A stretch of DNA of 64,000 nt, taken from Streptomyces sp. NBC_00237 (GTDB taxonomy: Bacteria; Actinomycetota; Actinomycetes; Streptomycetales; Streptomycetaceae). The stretch lies in contig NZ_JAPEMT010000005.1 of assembly GCF_026342435.1 (NCBI RefSeq), positions 62,001-126,000 on the forward strand. Direction: 5' to 3'. Shown one piece after another: positions 37,101-44,580 of the stretch. The first letter of the stretch is position 1. Each line of letters begins with the position of its first letter. A program made the position numbers and the translations under genes. The notes below the pieces were generated by a model. That model ran no database searches, was not told the DNA's origin, and saw only the letters and a list, made by a program, of their open reading frames with translations.

Positions 37101-37773
37101 CCTGGTCCGCACCGACAAGCGCACCGGAGCCGTCGTCTCCTCGTACGTCTACGGAAACGGCCAGGTCAAGGCGGGCGCGTACGTCGTCGTCCAGAACGAC
37201 GCGGAAGCCACCCTCCCCGTCACGGGTACGTCCAGCGCCTACGACGGCACCCCCGCCGCCCCGGCCACGGACGCCCCCAACGAGCTGCGGACCGGCGGTG
37301 CCACCCCCGCCCCCGCCTGGGCCAAGGGCCTGTGGGCCACCACCCGGCTCGGCGACGGGCGGGGCTACGGACTGCGCGTCGACGGTGTGCGTCCCGGGGC
37401 GCTCACGGTGCACGACTGGGTGCCGTTCCAGGTGAAGGACGGTGCGGCCGAGACCACCTTCGAGAACCGGGGCGAACGCGTCGAGGGCCCGGTCACGGCG
37501 ACCGTACGCCGTCCCGACCACAGGGCCCTCGGCCCGGACACCCTCACGGCGTCCGTCCGCGACGCCGTGGCCGACCGGCGTATCACCGGACGCCTCACCG
37601 AACGCGGCCTCCTCGACCGGCTCGCGGGCCTGCGCCGGGACTGGAACAGACCGCTGCTGCGCAACACCCGCATCGCGGCACTCGTCGTGCAGGTGCGGCT
37701 GGCCTCCGGGGCGACCATCGACAAGAAGTACGCGGACCACCTGCTCGCGGCACTCACGTCGGCCACTGCGTAG
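34108..37773 (+). CDS. Secreted heparinase II/III-family polysaccharide lyase-like protein
   Basis: About 1221 residues from GTG 34108 (AAGGAG ahead). The signal peptide ends ASA-ED. Residues 30-190 look like a carbohydrate-binding beta-sandwich (NGGFES, PEGWGVW). A large alpha/alpha-toroid region (about 350-650) includes GQHNIEVYGFRYAFG and GNWEEGSVSYHDQ. The heparinase II/III beta-sandwich follows, marked by GHGHGSHLSLNLWGSGMEVLPDQG (near 690-715) and TPAHNT. It would cleave uronate-containing polysaccharide outside the cell by beta-elimination. The exact polymer (heparan-like, alginate-like or plant polyuronate) cannot be read from the sequence. Confidence 0.87.
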   Translation: MPARRTVAASITLAALTTGLTAVAPAASAEDPLVVNGGFESFTSGAPEGWGVWKPAGDGQVLSSDDATEGARSVELRTDSPDDRVAVTQRAKLPSADGGWIKVSAQVRAQGLSGGRASVRVQFKTASGTGAGSLRYVGAATGTSTWSRVEVYVEVPAGAAQLSVEPMADGAVGSYFLDDLRIDWAGDLAPVGGWTRVPLSGTPGLALDEQTRHAGRPTLRIDAKAGQQGRFRRDFPVTTRRVYRSEVWAKLAGVTCKQSVFEVAYTPLSGGRPVIGPDRKEIRYAYRALDQERADFHLLSHNVPIPDGADSLRVELTYAGPGTVWADSAYAPELRPDRVGGKYPSSRVQHPLNNPQNMMGLADWNGIAAESADAKREKLGALATADEAMYLAEARKSAASRTGLDQHPEFEAQLRRFAELGGTEDKRRAVLGLTAFAEGYDQVPYVHASWSKNTIPFNAVRAYDLVHDAPDWTPESRAAVEKWLRDTVVTFVNLADHRTVGQHNIEVYGFRYAFGVASVLGDPDLIRHVLPMADRMFSGEQFFADGNWEEGSVSYHDQVAVFGRGAFQLLADNFSDPAGYADTTYGLKLARTDLIPKRYPVFAKTDRPGEELRYPDGAPITLNDTHFLPADQAVADDPIRPEYLRNVEQYHYGYFGLTAGNTKDATHAGLMLPQYSEGLPYKAGHGHGSHLSLNLWGSGMEVLPDQGYPVKPDNNRYWHMDTPAHNTPWIWSRSATPQECADALPTRAALLAYDDGARSGKQVQLVEASEPGPASDKAEVKRRLLAVIQVPGGRPYTVELSRLKGGDAHQWFLRASEDEDNTLDTALPLKDGGATVKDYYAASGHDEGLAEDRDLMKAPKVGDGAKDLSFTWTGDRTGTGVRAFVNGTEGDEVIFSKTPTLRRTANEIPRKNDFPNWHFQRRSLVTPDATTTYGAVYDTWREGQQPQLTSSAFETGYQGDAMTTVVRTETDRHRDTVYVSDDVTVRDVDGMKLAGRFVLVRTDKRTGAVVSSYVYGNGQVKAGAYVVVQNDAEATLPVTGTSSAYDGTPAAPATDAPNELRTGGATPAPAWAKGLWATTRLGDGRGYGLRVDGVRPGALTVHDWVPFQVKDGAAETTFENRGERVEGPVTATVRRPDHRALGPDTLTASVRDAVADRRITGRLTERGLLDRLAGLRRDWNRPLLRNTRIAALVVQVRLASGATIDKKYADHLLAALTSATA

Positions 37774-37867
37774 GAGGCCCCGCCCCGCCGTGTCCGCCCC
37801 CGGTCGTCTACGGTGCCGGGCAAGGACAGCGGCGCGGCAGGACCCGACAGCGGACGAGGAACACACG

Positions 37868-38440
37868 ATGACTGAAACAGCAGGTCACAGCGGCAGCGGT
37901 AGCTCTCAGGGTGCGCTGGTCATGGCCGTCGGCGGTCGGCAGCCGAAGCTCGCGGCGGGCGCCTTCGCCGCCCCGACCTCGGTGGTCGTCGGCGACGTGA
38001 CCCTCGCCGAGGGGGCCAGCGTCTGGTACCACGCGGTGCTCCGCGCCGACTGCGGCCCGATCGTGCTGGGCGCCGACTCCAACATCCAGGACAACTGCAC
38101 CGTGCACGTCGACCCGGGCTTCCCGGTGACCGTGGGGGAGCGCGTCTCGGTCGGCCACAACGCCGTGCTGCACGGCTGCACCGTCGAGGACGACGTGCTG
38201 GTGGGGATGGGGGCGACCGTGCTCAACGGCGCGGTGATCGGCGCGGGCTCGCTGGTGGCCGCGCAGGCGCTGGTGCCGCAGGGCATGGTGGTGCCGCCGG
38301 GGTCGCTGGTCGCGGGCGTACCGGCGAAGGTGCGCCGCGAGCTGACCGAGGAGGAGCGCGAGGGCATCAAGGTCAACGCCCTGATGTACCGGGATCTGGC
38401 GGCGCAGCACGGGGAAGCGGTGCGGGCGGCGGGTGCTTAG
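37868..38440 (+). CDS. Gamma-class carbonic anhydrase family protein
   Basis: A 190-residue left-handed beta-helix protein of the YrdA/PaaY/gamma-CA group. It has hexapeptide repeats and metal-site histidines in VHVDPG, SVGHNAVLHGC. The C-terminal helix (TEEEREGIKVNALMYRDLAAQH) is typical. It may be a zinc or iron carbonic anhydrase or a related hydrolase; activity in this subgroup is often unproven. It begins 94 bases after the lyase gene and is probably not part of that operon. Confidence 0.88.
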   Translation: MTETAGHSGSGSSQGALVMAVGGRQPKLAAGAFAAPTSVVVGDVTLAEGASVWYHAVLRADCGPIVLGADSNIQDNCTVHVDPGFPVTVGERVSVGHNAVLHGCTVEDDVLVGMGATVLNGAVIGAGSLVAAQALVPQGMVVPPGSLVAGVPAKVRRELTEEEREGIKVNALMYRDLAAQHGEAVRAAGA

Positions 38441-38621
38441 GGCGGGCGCGTAAGGGCCCCTTCTGGCCTGACGCACGTTCAGGTGCCTCCGCGCAACCCG
38501 CACTGGGCCGAACGGCCGCACTACGGCTCCGAACGGGCGTAACCCGACCGGCCCCGTAGTAGGACGGATGACGCACGGTATGCCTAAGTGCGTCCCATTC
38601 CTCCTCACTTAGGAGACCAGT

Positions 38622-38867
38622 ATGCGCGCCATAATCGGACGAGCGGTGGCGGCTTCGGCCCTGGCCGTCATCGCGATCGCACCCCTCGCAGGCACGGCTG
38701 CGGCGAGCACGGTGGACCAGACGGCCAAATCGACTGTGGCGGCCGACCGTTGCTGGCGGCACCACGGACACCTCTACTGCGACGACGGCCCGTGGGGCCC
38801 GTGGGGCCACCACCACGGTGTCGGCGTCGGCGTAGGCGTCGGCCTGGGTCTGGGCGTTCTGCTCTGA
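38622..38867 (+). CDS. Small secreted His/Gly-rich protein
   Basis: An 81-residue protein with a clear signal peptide (cleavage near ASA/AAA-S, about residue 28). The mature part has two cysteines (DRCWRHHGHLYCDD), tandem GPWGPWG and HHH, ending in a GVGVGVGVGLGLGVLL tail. ATG 38622 follows TTAGGAGACCAGT. The hydrophobic Gly/Val end could insert in membrane or self-assemble. The Cys-His cluster might bind metal. Small proteins like this are common and mostly unstudied in Streptomyces. A strong hairpin follows the gene. Confidence 0.8.
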   Translation: MRAIIGRAVAASALAVIAIAPLAGTAAASTVDQTAKSTVAADRCWRHHGHLYCDDGPWGPWGHHHGVGVGVGVGLGLGVLL

Positions 38868-38900
38868 CGCGGGTGACATCCCCGTAGTACCGGTAGCGAA

Positions 38901-38969
38901 GAGGGTCGTACGGAGCATCGTCCCAGTGCTCCGTACGGCCCTCCGCCGTGCTCCGTACGGCCCTCCGGC
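38901..38969 (+). terminator. Hairpin terminator whose right arm is tandemly duplicated
   Basis: Stem GAGGGTCGTACGGAGCA (38901-38917) pairs with 38927-38943 around a 9-base loop, with one G-U pair. The right arm is part of a 22-bp unit repeated at 38926 and 38948, so two alternative stems are possible. Confidence 0.75.
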
Positions 38970-39039
38970 GTCCACCCGGGGGTGGGGTGAAGATCACAGG
39001 CGGCCCCACTGAGCGCCCCCGCGTCGCGCGGACTACCGT

Positions 39040-39831
39040 GTGCGGGTGCCGAAGAAGAGAAACACGTTCTCCTTTCCCGCCCTGCCGGTGCCTGTGACCG
39101 AGGCCCTCGCCGCCGCGGGAGGCTGGCGGCGGCGCGCCACGACCCTGGCCGTGCACACCGGCTGGCGCATGATCCAGCAGGCCGGAGCGGTGAGCGCGAA
39201 GCGCCCCGGACGGCTGCGCTTCGGTTCCCTCGGGCACGGCAGCAAGCTCGCCTTTCCGCAGGGCACCGTCTTCGGCGAACCCTGGATGCACCTGGGCGAC
39301 TACTGCATCATCGGCGAGCACGTCACCCTCACCGCCGGAATGATGCCCGGCCTGGACCTGGGTCCCGACCCGATCCTCACCCTGGGCAACGGCGTCGTCC
39401 TGGGCCGGGGCAGCCACATCATCGCCGACACCACCGTGACCATCGCGGACGACGTCTACTTCGGCCCCCACGTGTACGTCACGACCACGAACCACAGTTA
39501 CGACGACCCCGAGACGCCCATCGGCAAGCAGTGGCCCCGCATGGAACCCGTCTCTATCGGGCCAGGCTGCTGGATCGGCACCAACGCGGTGATCCTGCCC
39601 GGTGCGAAACTCGGCCGGAACGTGGTCGTCGCGGCCGGGGCGGTCGTCCGGGGCGAGGTCCCCGACCACGCCGTGGTGGCGGGCGCGCCCGCCCGGATCG
39701 TACGGACGTGGGACGAGGAGAAGGGCTGGCAGCCGCCGTTGCGGACCCCCGCGCCGGTGCCGATACCGAAGGACATCACGCCGGAACAGCTCGTGGCGCT
39801 GGCCGAGTTGGAGGAGCGGGAGGCTTCCTGA
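39040..39831 (+). CDS. Left-handed beta-helix acyltransferase (LbetaH, O-acetyltransferase type)
   Basis: About 263 residues. The C-terminal two thirds is a hexapeptide-repeat beta-helix with the maltose/galactoside acetyltransferase signature: IADDVYFGPHVYVTTTNHSYD, then GCWIGTNAVILPGAKLGRNVVVAAG. The catalytic-type histidine is in TTNHSYD (near 150). It probably transfers an acetyl or acyl group to a sugar or polyketide hydroxyl; acceptor unknown. GTG 39040 and GTG 39046 are both possible starts, without a clear ribosome site. Confidence 0.85.
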   Translation: MRVPKKRNTFSFPALPVPVTEALAAAGGWRRRATTLAVHTGWRMIQQAGAVSAKRPGRLRFGSLGHGSKLAFPQGTVFGEPWMHLGDYCIIGEHVTLTAGMMPGLDLGPDPILTLGNGVVLGRGSHIIADTTVTIADDVYFGPHVYVTTTNHSYDDPETPIGKQWPRMEPVSIGPGCWIGTNAVILPGAKLGRNVVVAAGAVVRGEVPDHAVVAGAPARIVRTWDEEKGWQPPLRTPAPVPIPKDITPEQLVALAELEEREAS

Positions 39832-39958
39832 AGCCCCTTCGGGCCCGCACGGGCGTTCCAGTAAAGTGAACCAGCCGTTCAACGCCTTGCACGGCCTGGT
39901 TACTTCTGCCACTTCTGCCACCCCTGGCACTCCTGGCACCTCTGGGACGGAACGGTAC

Positions 39959-40549
39959 GTGTCGGACCTCGACCAGCTCACGCAGTCGCTCGCCCGCAAC
40001 CTCAAGAGGTGGCGCGGCGAACGGGGCTTCACGCTCGACGCGCTGGCCACCCGCTCCGGCGTCAGCCGAGGCATGATCATCCAGATCGAGCAGGCCCGCA
40101 CCAACCCCAGCGTCGGCACCACCGTCAAACTCGCCGACGCCCTCGGCATCAGCATCACCACGCTGCTCGACGAGGAACAGACCACCCGGGTCCGCCTGGT
40201 GACGCCCGAGCAGGCCGTACGGATGTGGTCCACCCGGGGCGGCGGGCACGCCACCCTCCACGTCGGCACCGAGAACCGGGGGCCCCTCGAACTCTGGTCC
40301 TGGCTCCTGATGCCCGGCGACTCCCGCACCTCCGACCCGCACCCCCCGGGCACCACCGAACTCCTGCGCGTGACGCACGGGGAGCTGACCCTGGTGGTGG
40401 ACGGCACGGTCTTCCGGGTGCCCGCGGGCACCTCGGTGACGTTCGAGGGCGACGTCACGCACACGTACCGCAACGAAGGCCCCGACCCCATGGAGATGAC
40501 GATGGCGGTCTCGGTGCCGCCCGCACGCTCCGTTCCGCCCGCGCGCTGA
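39959..40549 (+). CDS. XRE-family regulator with cupin sensor domain
   Basis: A 196-residue protein. Residues 5-60 are an XRE/Cro helix-turn-helix (RGFTLDALATRSGVSRGMIIQIE) and residues 110-185 a cupin_2 barrel (ELLRVTHGELTLVVDG). This is a standard small-molecule-responsive repressor layout. GTG 39959 is used. The frame also extends to a GTG at 39867 through a 9-bp-repeat tract (ACTTCTGCC, ACNCCTGGC units at about 39,901-39,945), which would add about 30 low-complexity residues. Confidence 0.85.
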   Translation: MSDLDQLTQSLARNLKRWRGERGFTLDALATRSGVSRGMIIQIEQARTNPSVGTTVKLADALGISITTLLDEEQTTRVRLVTPEQAVRMWSTRGGGHATLHVGTENRGPLELWSWLLMPGDSRTSDPHPPGTTELLRVTHGELTLVVDGTVFRVPAGTSVTFEGDVTHTYRNEGPDPMEMTMAVSVPPARSVPPAR

Positions 40550-40632
40550 GCGGTGTGCTGCGCACCGGGCGGCGGCGTCCTACGATGTCGTGCGTCGAAA
40601 GACGGTACGGGCACGCGGAACCGGGGGACCAC

Positions 40633-41346
40633 ATGAACGACCACACGTTGCCGGTGCAGGCGCACGGCCAGGGGCAGCCGCCGCAGGGCCGGGGCCAGCA
40701 GGGCCAGGGCCAGCCGCCCTGGGGGCCGCTGGACGACCACCTGCTCTACACCTGCGGCGTCGTCCACGACCTGACCCGCGGCCTGCTCCCCAACCGGCCG
40801 CCGCTGCCCACCACCACCCGCCTCGGTCAGGGCGAACTCTCCCTCGCCGCGGGCCCCGCCGTCCGGTCCACCTGGCGTCCGCTCGGCGACGGCTCGTACA
40901 CCCAGACCAGCACCATGGCGATGGGCTCCACCGGGTTCGTGGTCGGCGCGCTCGCCGTCAACGCCATGGGGAACGCCTCCCGCAGGAACCAGGCGATGGC
41001 CGCCGCCCAGCCCCGCTGGGTGATGGAGAACGGTCAGGGCGAGCTCACCATCACCGACCGGCGGGCCATCTACTCCCACCCCGAGACCTGGCTCGACCTC
41101 GGCTGGTCGGGGCTCGCGACCATGGACCTGGCCGCCCCCGACACCTTCGAGTGCGCCTTCCACGACATCAACGGCCGGGGTTACACCACGGTCAGGCTTC
41201 ACAGCTTCTGGGCGTCGCTGATCTTCGTACTCGCCGCGCACGCCGCCTTCCCGGCGCACCCCCGGCTGCTCTCGCACGGCTGGCTGCCGCCGGGCTTCGA
41301 GGCGAGGGCGGCCGCGCACGGCCGCCCCTGCCCGCCCGTCCGCTGA
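40633..41346 (+). CDS. Hypothetical protein, Streptomyces-type
   Basis: A 237-residue protein of unknown function. A Gln/Gly/Pro-rich first 30 residues precede a soluble domain with one weakly hydrophobic stretch (GSTGFVVGALAVNAMGNAS) and the feature WVMENGQGELTITDRRAIYSHPETWLDLGWSG, which looks like a PH-like or GRAM-like beta domain. ATG 40633 follows CGGGGGACCAC. Its last 148 bases overlap the 3' end of the convergent membrane-protein gene. Confidence 0.75.
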   Translation: MNDHTLPVQAHGQGQPPQGRGQQGQGQPPWGPLDDHLLYTCGVVHDLTRGLLPNRPPLPTTTRLGQGELSLAAGPAVRSTWRPLGDGSYTQTSTMAMGSTGFVVGALAVNAMGNASRRNQAMAAAQPRWVMENGQGELTITDRRAIYSHPETWLDLGWSGLATMDLAAPDTFECAFHDINGRGYTTVRLHSFWASLIFVLAAHAAFPAHPRLLSHGWLPPGFEARAAAHGRPCPPVR

Positions 41347-42386
41347 GTCGCTCCCGTACGGGATCCCGTACCAGGGGGAGTGTTGGGGCACTCCGTGGAG
41401 CGTGCGCGCTGTCCGCTGACGTACTCGACGCGCAGTTTCTCGCTCTCCTGCACGACGAACATCGTGCCGCCGGTGGGGCGCCACCCCCGGGAGACGAGGA
41501 AGATCCGGTCGCCGGACACGTGGAAGAGCCGCAGCCCCGCGTACCGGTAGCGGAAGGCGCTCGCCTTGTCGGCGATCGTGAAACGGCAGCTGCCTCGGCC
41601 GTGGATGAGCAGGTCGGTGCTGCTGAACACGGCGACGGCGGGGAACTGCGTCTCCACCGTCCGTGCGGTCAGCGCCGCCCGGCCACGGCCGACGATGCCC
41701 GCGTAGGAGTACACCGCCCAGAACAGGGCGAGGACGGCGACCAGCAGGCACAGGGCCACCAAGCGGGGGTCGCGGCTGTCGCGGGTGCGGGCGTAACTGG
41801 TGAGGAGGAAGCCGATGATCGTCAGGAGCGCCACCAGCAGCTCGAAGAGCGCGGGGTGGAGGGGCCTGAGCGCGAGCGGGAGGATCGGCAGCGTCCAGGC
41901 GTGCCGCAGCCACCGCAACGGCCGTGCGACCGCGCCGGGTTCACGCTGTACGCGACGGTGCACGGTGAGGGCGGCGAACGCGGCAGCCGTGCCGAGCAGC
42001 ACGGGAAGGTAGAGGGCGTCGACGCTGCGGAGCAGGTAGTCGCGGGTGGAGAAGTGGAACACCGTGTCCCGCAGCCCGAGGGCCTTGGCCTCGGCATCGG
42101 TGCTCGACCAGCCGAAGTAGAAGAGCACGGCGGTGAAGAGGGAGACGAGCGAACCGATGGTCCCGACGAGCTCGGTGAGACCGGCCCGGGGGGCGGGGGC
42201 ACCGGGCGGCTCAGGGTCGGAGTCCGGGCCCGGGGCTGGGGTCGGGGTTGGGGTTGGGGTTGGTACGGGGCTGGGGTCCGGGGCGGGGGCAGGGTTGGGG
42301 CCCGGACGGGGATGCGGGACCGGGGCTGGTGTGGGGCGAGTCCCGGGGGCGGGCGGTGGGGGTGGTTCCGGATCGGGGTCCGTCAC
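41199..42386 (-). CDS. Polytopic membrane protein with proline-rich N-terminus
   Basis: A 395-residue protein. An 80-residue Pro/Thr/Ala/Asp tail (PTPTPTP-like repeats) precedes five or so membrane segments, then a 100-residue soluble region (DLLIHGRGSCRFTIADKASAFRYRYAGL). Start GTG 42386 overlaps the stop of the upstream lipoprotein gene (GTGA), so the two are translationally coupled. The frame runs 148 bases into the opposite-strand gene; its last 50 residues are low in structure. No family recognised. Confidence 0.72.
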   Translation of the reverse strand: MTDPDPEPPPPPAPGTRPTPAPVPHPRPGPNPAPAPDPSPVPTPTPTPTPAPGPDSDPEPPGAPAPRAGLTELVGTIGSLVSLFTAVLFYFGWSSTDAEAKALGLRDTVFHFSTRDYLLRSVDALYLPVLLGTAAAFAALTVHRRVQREPGAVARPLRWLRHAWTLPILPLALRPLHPALFELLVALLTIIGFLLTSYARTRDSRDPRLVALCLLVAVLALFWAVYSYAGIVGRGRAALTARTVETQFPAVAVFSSTDLLIHGRGSCRFTIADKASAFRYRYAGLRLFHVSGDRIFLVSRGWRPTGGTMFVVQESEKLRVEYVSGQRARSTECPNTPPGTGSRTGATQRTGGQGRPCAAALASKPGGSQPCESSRGCAGKAACAASTKISDAQKL

Positions 42387-43450
42387 GATGACTCGGAGGG
42401 AGAGGATGACTCGGTGGGAGAAGGGGAAGCGGAGGGGGCGGGGCTCGGAGCAGGTGGGACCGGGGACGGTTGCTGTGTTCCTTCGACCCTGAACACGCCG
42501 GGTTTGGTCAACGTGCCGCCCGCGTAGATCAGGGTCAGGTCCGCCTGTCCGGCCCCTGCGAAACTCTCCGGCAGCCTGAATACGGCCCCTGCGCCGTGGC
42601 AGCATCCGCTGAATTCCCGTGTCAGCTCCAGCACCGTGCTTCCGCCGATCCTCAGGGTCGCGCGGGTGATCTCATCGGGCCAGGTGCCGGACACGCTGAA
42701 GGAGTCGCCGGGCGACAACGTGGCTTCGGGGCCCGGGTCCACCTCCGTGATCCCCGAACGGCATGCGGTGGTGCCCCCGCGGCTCGGGCGGAAGGTGACC
42801 GTCCCCCGGGGGTTCTGCCGGACCCAGCCGATCGCCTGGTTCAGCGTCCGGTACGCCGCCGACTCGCGGCAGTCGCCCTGGGCGAACCCGGGTCCGCCCA
42901 GGGAGTCGTACAGACGTCCTGCCTCCGCCCACAACGCGGTGTCCCCCTTCGACGCCAGGCACGCGTACACCAGACCGGAGACGAGGTTCCACGACTTGCT
43001 GCCGTCGCCGTACCGGTTGACGGTCTCGCGTGTGTCGGCGCAGCGGAGGTCCTGCAATTGGTCGTACGCGTCGGCAGGGGTGTTGATGGCGGTGTCGGTA
43101 TTGGGTACTTGGGGCCCCACGGGCAACCAGCCGAGCTCGGTTTTCTTCCGACCGCCGCCGTTCCCGCCGTTGCCGTTGCCCCCGTTCCCGGTGTCGCTTC
43201 CGCCGTTGCCACCGTGCCCGGCGTCGCTCCCGCCGTTCCCCTCGCCGTTCCCGGCGTCTTCGGAGGGGTTCCAGGTCGGTCCGCCGGAGCCGGGGCCCGC
43301 GCTCCACTCTCCGCCGTCCGCGCCTTCGCTCGCCCGGGGCGGCGGGACGCCGTCTCCTCCGCCGCCGCAGCCCGTGAGTACCAGGGCCGTGGCGAGCACT
43401 CCCGGAGTCAGCACTCCCCAGCCTCTGCGCCACGTGATGCGTCCAGCCAT
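42383..43450 (-). CDS. Gly/Asn-rich lipoprotein
   Basis: A 355-residue protein. The signal peptide has lipobox LVLTGCG. A Gly/Asn/Ser/Asp linker with GGNGGSDTGNGGNGNGG repeats (about 70-110) follows, then a folded region with paired cysteines (DLRCADTRE, VYACLASK, GDCRESAA, TTACRSG, SGCCHGAG). The C-terminus is Pro/Ser-rich. ATG 43450 has GGGGGACCTC ahead. It is coupled to the membrane-protein gene downstream. The N-terminal linker suggests reach through the cell wall; function unknown. Confidence 0.75.
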   Translation of the reverse strand: MAGRITWRRGWGVLTPGVLATALVLTGCGGGGDGVPPPRASEGADGGEWSAGPGSGGPTWNPSEDAGNGEGNGGSDAGHGGNGGSDTGNGGNGNGGNGGGRKKTELGWLPVGPQVPNTDTAINTPADAYDQLQDLRCADTRETVNRYGDGSKSWNLVSGLVYACLASKGDTALWAEAGRLYDSLGGPGFAQGDCRESAAYRTLNQAIGWVRQNPRGTVTFRPSRGGTTACRSGITEVDPGPEATLSPGDSFSVSGTWPDEITRATLRIGGSTVLELTREFSGCCHGAGAVFRLPESFAGAGQADLTLIYAGGTLTKPGVFRVEGTQQPSPVPPAPSPAPSASPSPTESSSPSESS

Positions 43451-43660
43451 GAGGTCCCCCAAGAGCAGGCCCGAGGTCTCTCCATCATGGCCAGCCGTGC
43501 CCGCCGCAGGAAGCCCCGGGTACGGCCCGCGCCACCACACATTCCCCTCACTCGCCCCCGGAGGCCCCCACCCCGCTCCAGCCCCTCCGTCAACGCGCCG
43601 GACCGGGCCGCGTGCCATGCTCGGCGTCAGCCGGAATCCGTCGCGCCAAGGAGCAGCCCG

Positions 43661-43870
43661 ATGGCACACCAGGACCCCGAACGCCCGCCCGGCCCCGCCG
43701 GACCGCAGGACCCGCCGGAGCCCGAAGCCGACCCGCGCGGGGCGCTGGGCGACGAACCGGCCCCCCGCGCCGCCGCCGCTCCCGCATCCGGACACACGGG
43801 GCGCTCGCACGGCACGGCGTCGCACGCGCCGGGTGTCGTGGGCACCCTGGACCCGCAGTCGGAGGGGTGA
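43661..43870 (+). CDS. Small acidic/Pro-rich hypothetical protein
   Basis: A 69-residue, disorder-like Pro/Ala/Glu/Gly-rich protein, supported by an AAGGAG ribosome site (43648-43653) and by a GTGA overlap with the next gene. There is no signal peptide or domain. Coupling to the DUF1036-like gene implies a shared role. Confidence 0.55.
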   Translation: MAHQDPERPPGPAGPQDPPEPEADPRGALGDEPAPRAAAAPASGHTGRSHGTASHAPGVVGTLDPQSEG

Positions 43871-44229
43871 GGACCGTGGGCCTGACGATCCGCAACCAGT
43901 ACTCCGCGCGCGTGTACGTCGCGATCGGCTTCTCCGACAACTCCTGCCCCCACGGCACGGGCCCGCACCTCATGGGCTGGTGGGGCATCGACCCCGGCGG
44001 CAGCGCGCTGGTCTACGCGAACGACGTGAACGAGTACTCCCCGCAGTGGCTCTACTACGCCGAAACCGCGGGCGGCGGTGTGTTCTGGGCCGGGACGTAC
44101 GCCGTTCCGCTTCCGAACGCGGCGTTCAACATGTGCAGGTGGCCGGAGCGGCCCGGCCAGCGGCGCGGCTTCCGCTCCCTCCACGTCGGCCAGGACAACG
44201 AGGACTTCACCCTCACCCTCACGCGGTAG
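43867..44229 (+). CDS. DUF1036-like protein
   Basis: A 120-residue beta-rich protein with the family pattern LTIRNQYSARVYVAIGFSD near the start, then GWWGIDPGGSALVYANDV and an NMCRWP segment. DUF1036 proteins resemble small lectin- or C2-like folds and are often annotated membrane-associated. The GTG start overlaps the previous stop. The stop is followed at once by a 7-bp tandem repeat array. Confidence 0.72.
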   Translation: MRTVGLTIRNQYSARVYVAIGFSDNSCPHGTGPHLMGWWGIDPGGSALVYANDVNEYSPQWLYYAETAGGGVFWAGTYAVPLPNAAFNMCRWPERPGQRRGFRSLHVGQDNEDFTLTLTR

Positions 44230-44286
44230 CCGGTAGCCGGTAGCCGGTAGCCGGTAGCCGGTAGCCGGTAGCCGGTAGCCGGTAGC
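44224..44286 (+). repeat. Nine perfect 7-bp tandem repeats (CGGTAGC)
   Basis: The array starts at the very end of the DUF1036-like gene (its stop codon TAG is in the first unit) and runs 63 bases, with a degenerate tenth unit. The 7-bp unit places a TAG in each frame in turn, so it is a clean all-frame translation stop. Confidence 0.97.
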
Positions 44287-44315
44287 CGGTACGCGGCCGG
44301 GTCCCGACGCGACGG

Positions 44316-44508
44316 TCAGAGGCGGGGAATCTCGATCGCCGGGCAGCGGTTCATGACCATGTCGAGGCCCGCTTCCCGGGTCCGGGCGCAGGCCGCCTCG
44401 TCGACCACCCCGAGCTGGAACCAGACCGCCTTCGCGCCGACCGCGACGGCCTCGTCGGCGACCGGGCCCGCCAGGTCGCTGTTCACGAAGACGTCCACGA
44501 CGTCGACG
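44316..44508 (-). pseudogene. Orphan 3' half of a CoA-binding-protein gene
   Basis: About 64 codons that match the C-terminal half of the intact gene at 44,581 (DVVDVFVNSDLAG through CPAIEIPRL, stop included). Protein identity is near 85% and the DNA is clearly diverged. The match ends near 44508; upstream is unrelated DNA with the inverted repeat CCATTCC/GGAATGG (44527-44550). Codon use here is more GC-biased than in the intact copy, as expected for the resident chromosome copy. Confidence 0.85.
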
Positions 44509-44580
44509 GGGACGGTGTCGCTGGGTGCCATTCCGTTTCGTATGGAATGGGCTGCATGAGCGGTGGGGGAGTGGTGACGG

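Noticed and set aside
34093..37866. 1257-codon open frame on the minus strand opposite the heparinase-like gene
   Set aside because: It is the high-GC antisense shadow of a clearly homologous gene; composition is Val/Gly/Arg/Asp-heavy with no motif.
38668..41913. 1081-codon minus-strand frame
   Set aside because: It spans five well-supported plus-strand genes and terminators; an artefact of third-position GC.
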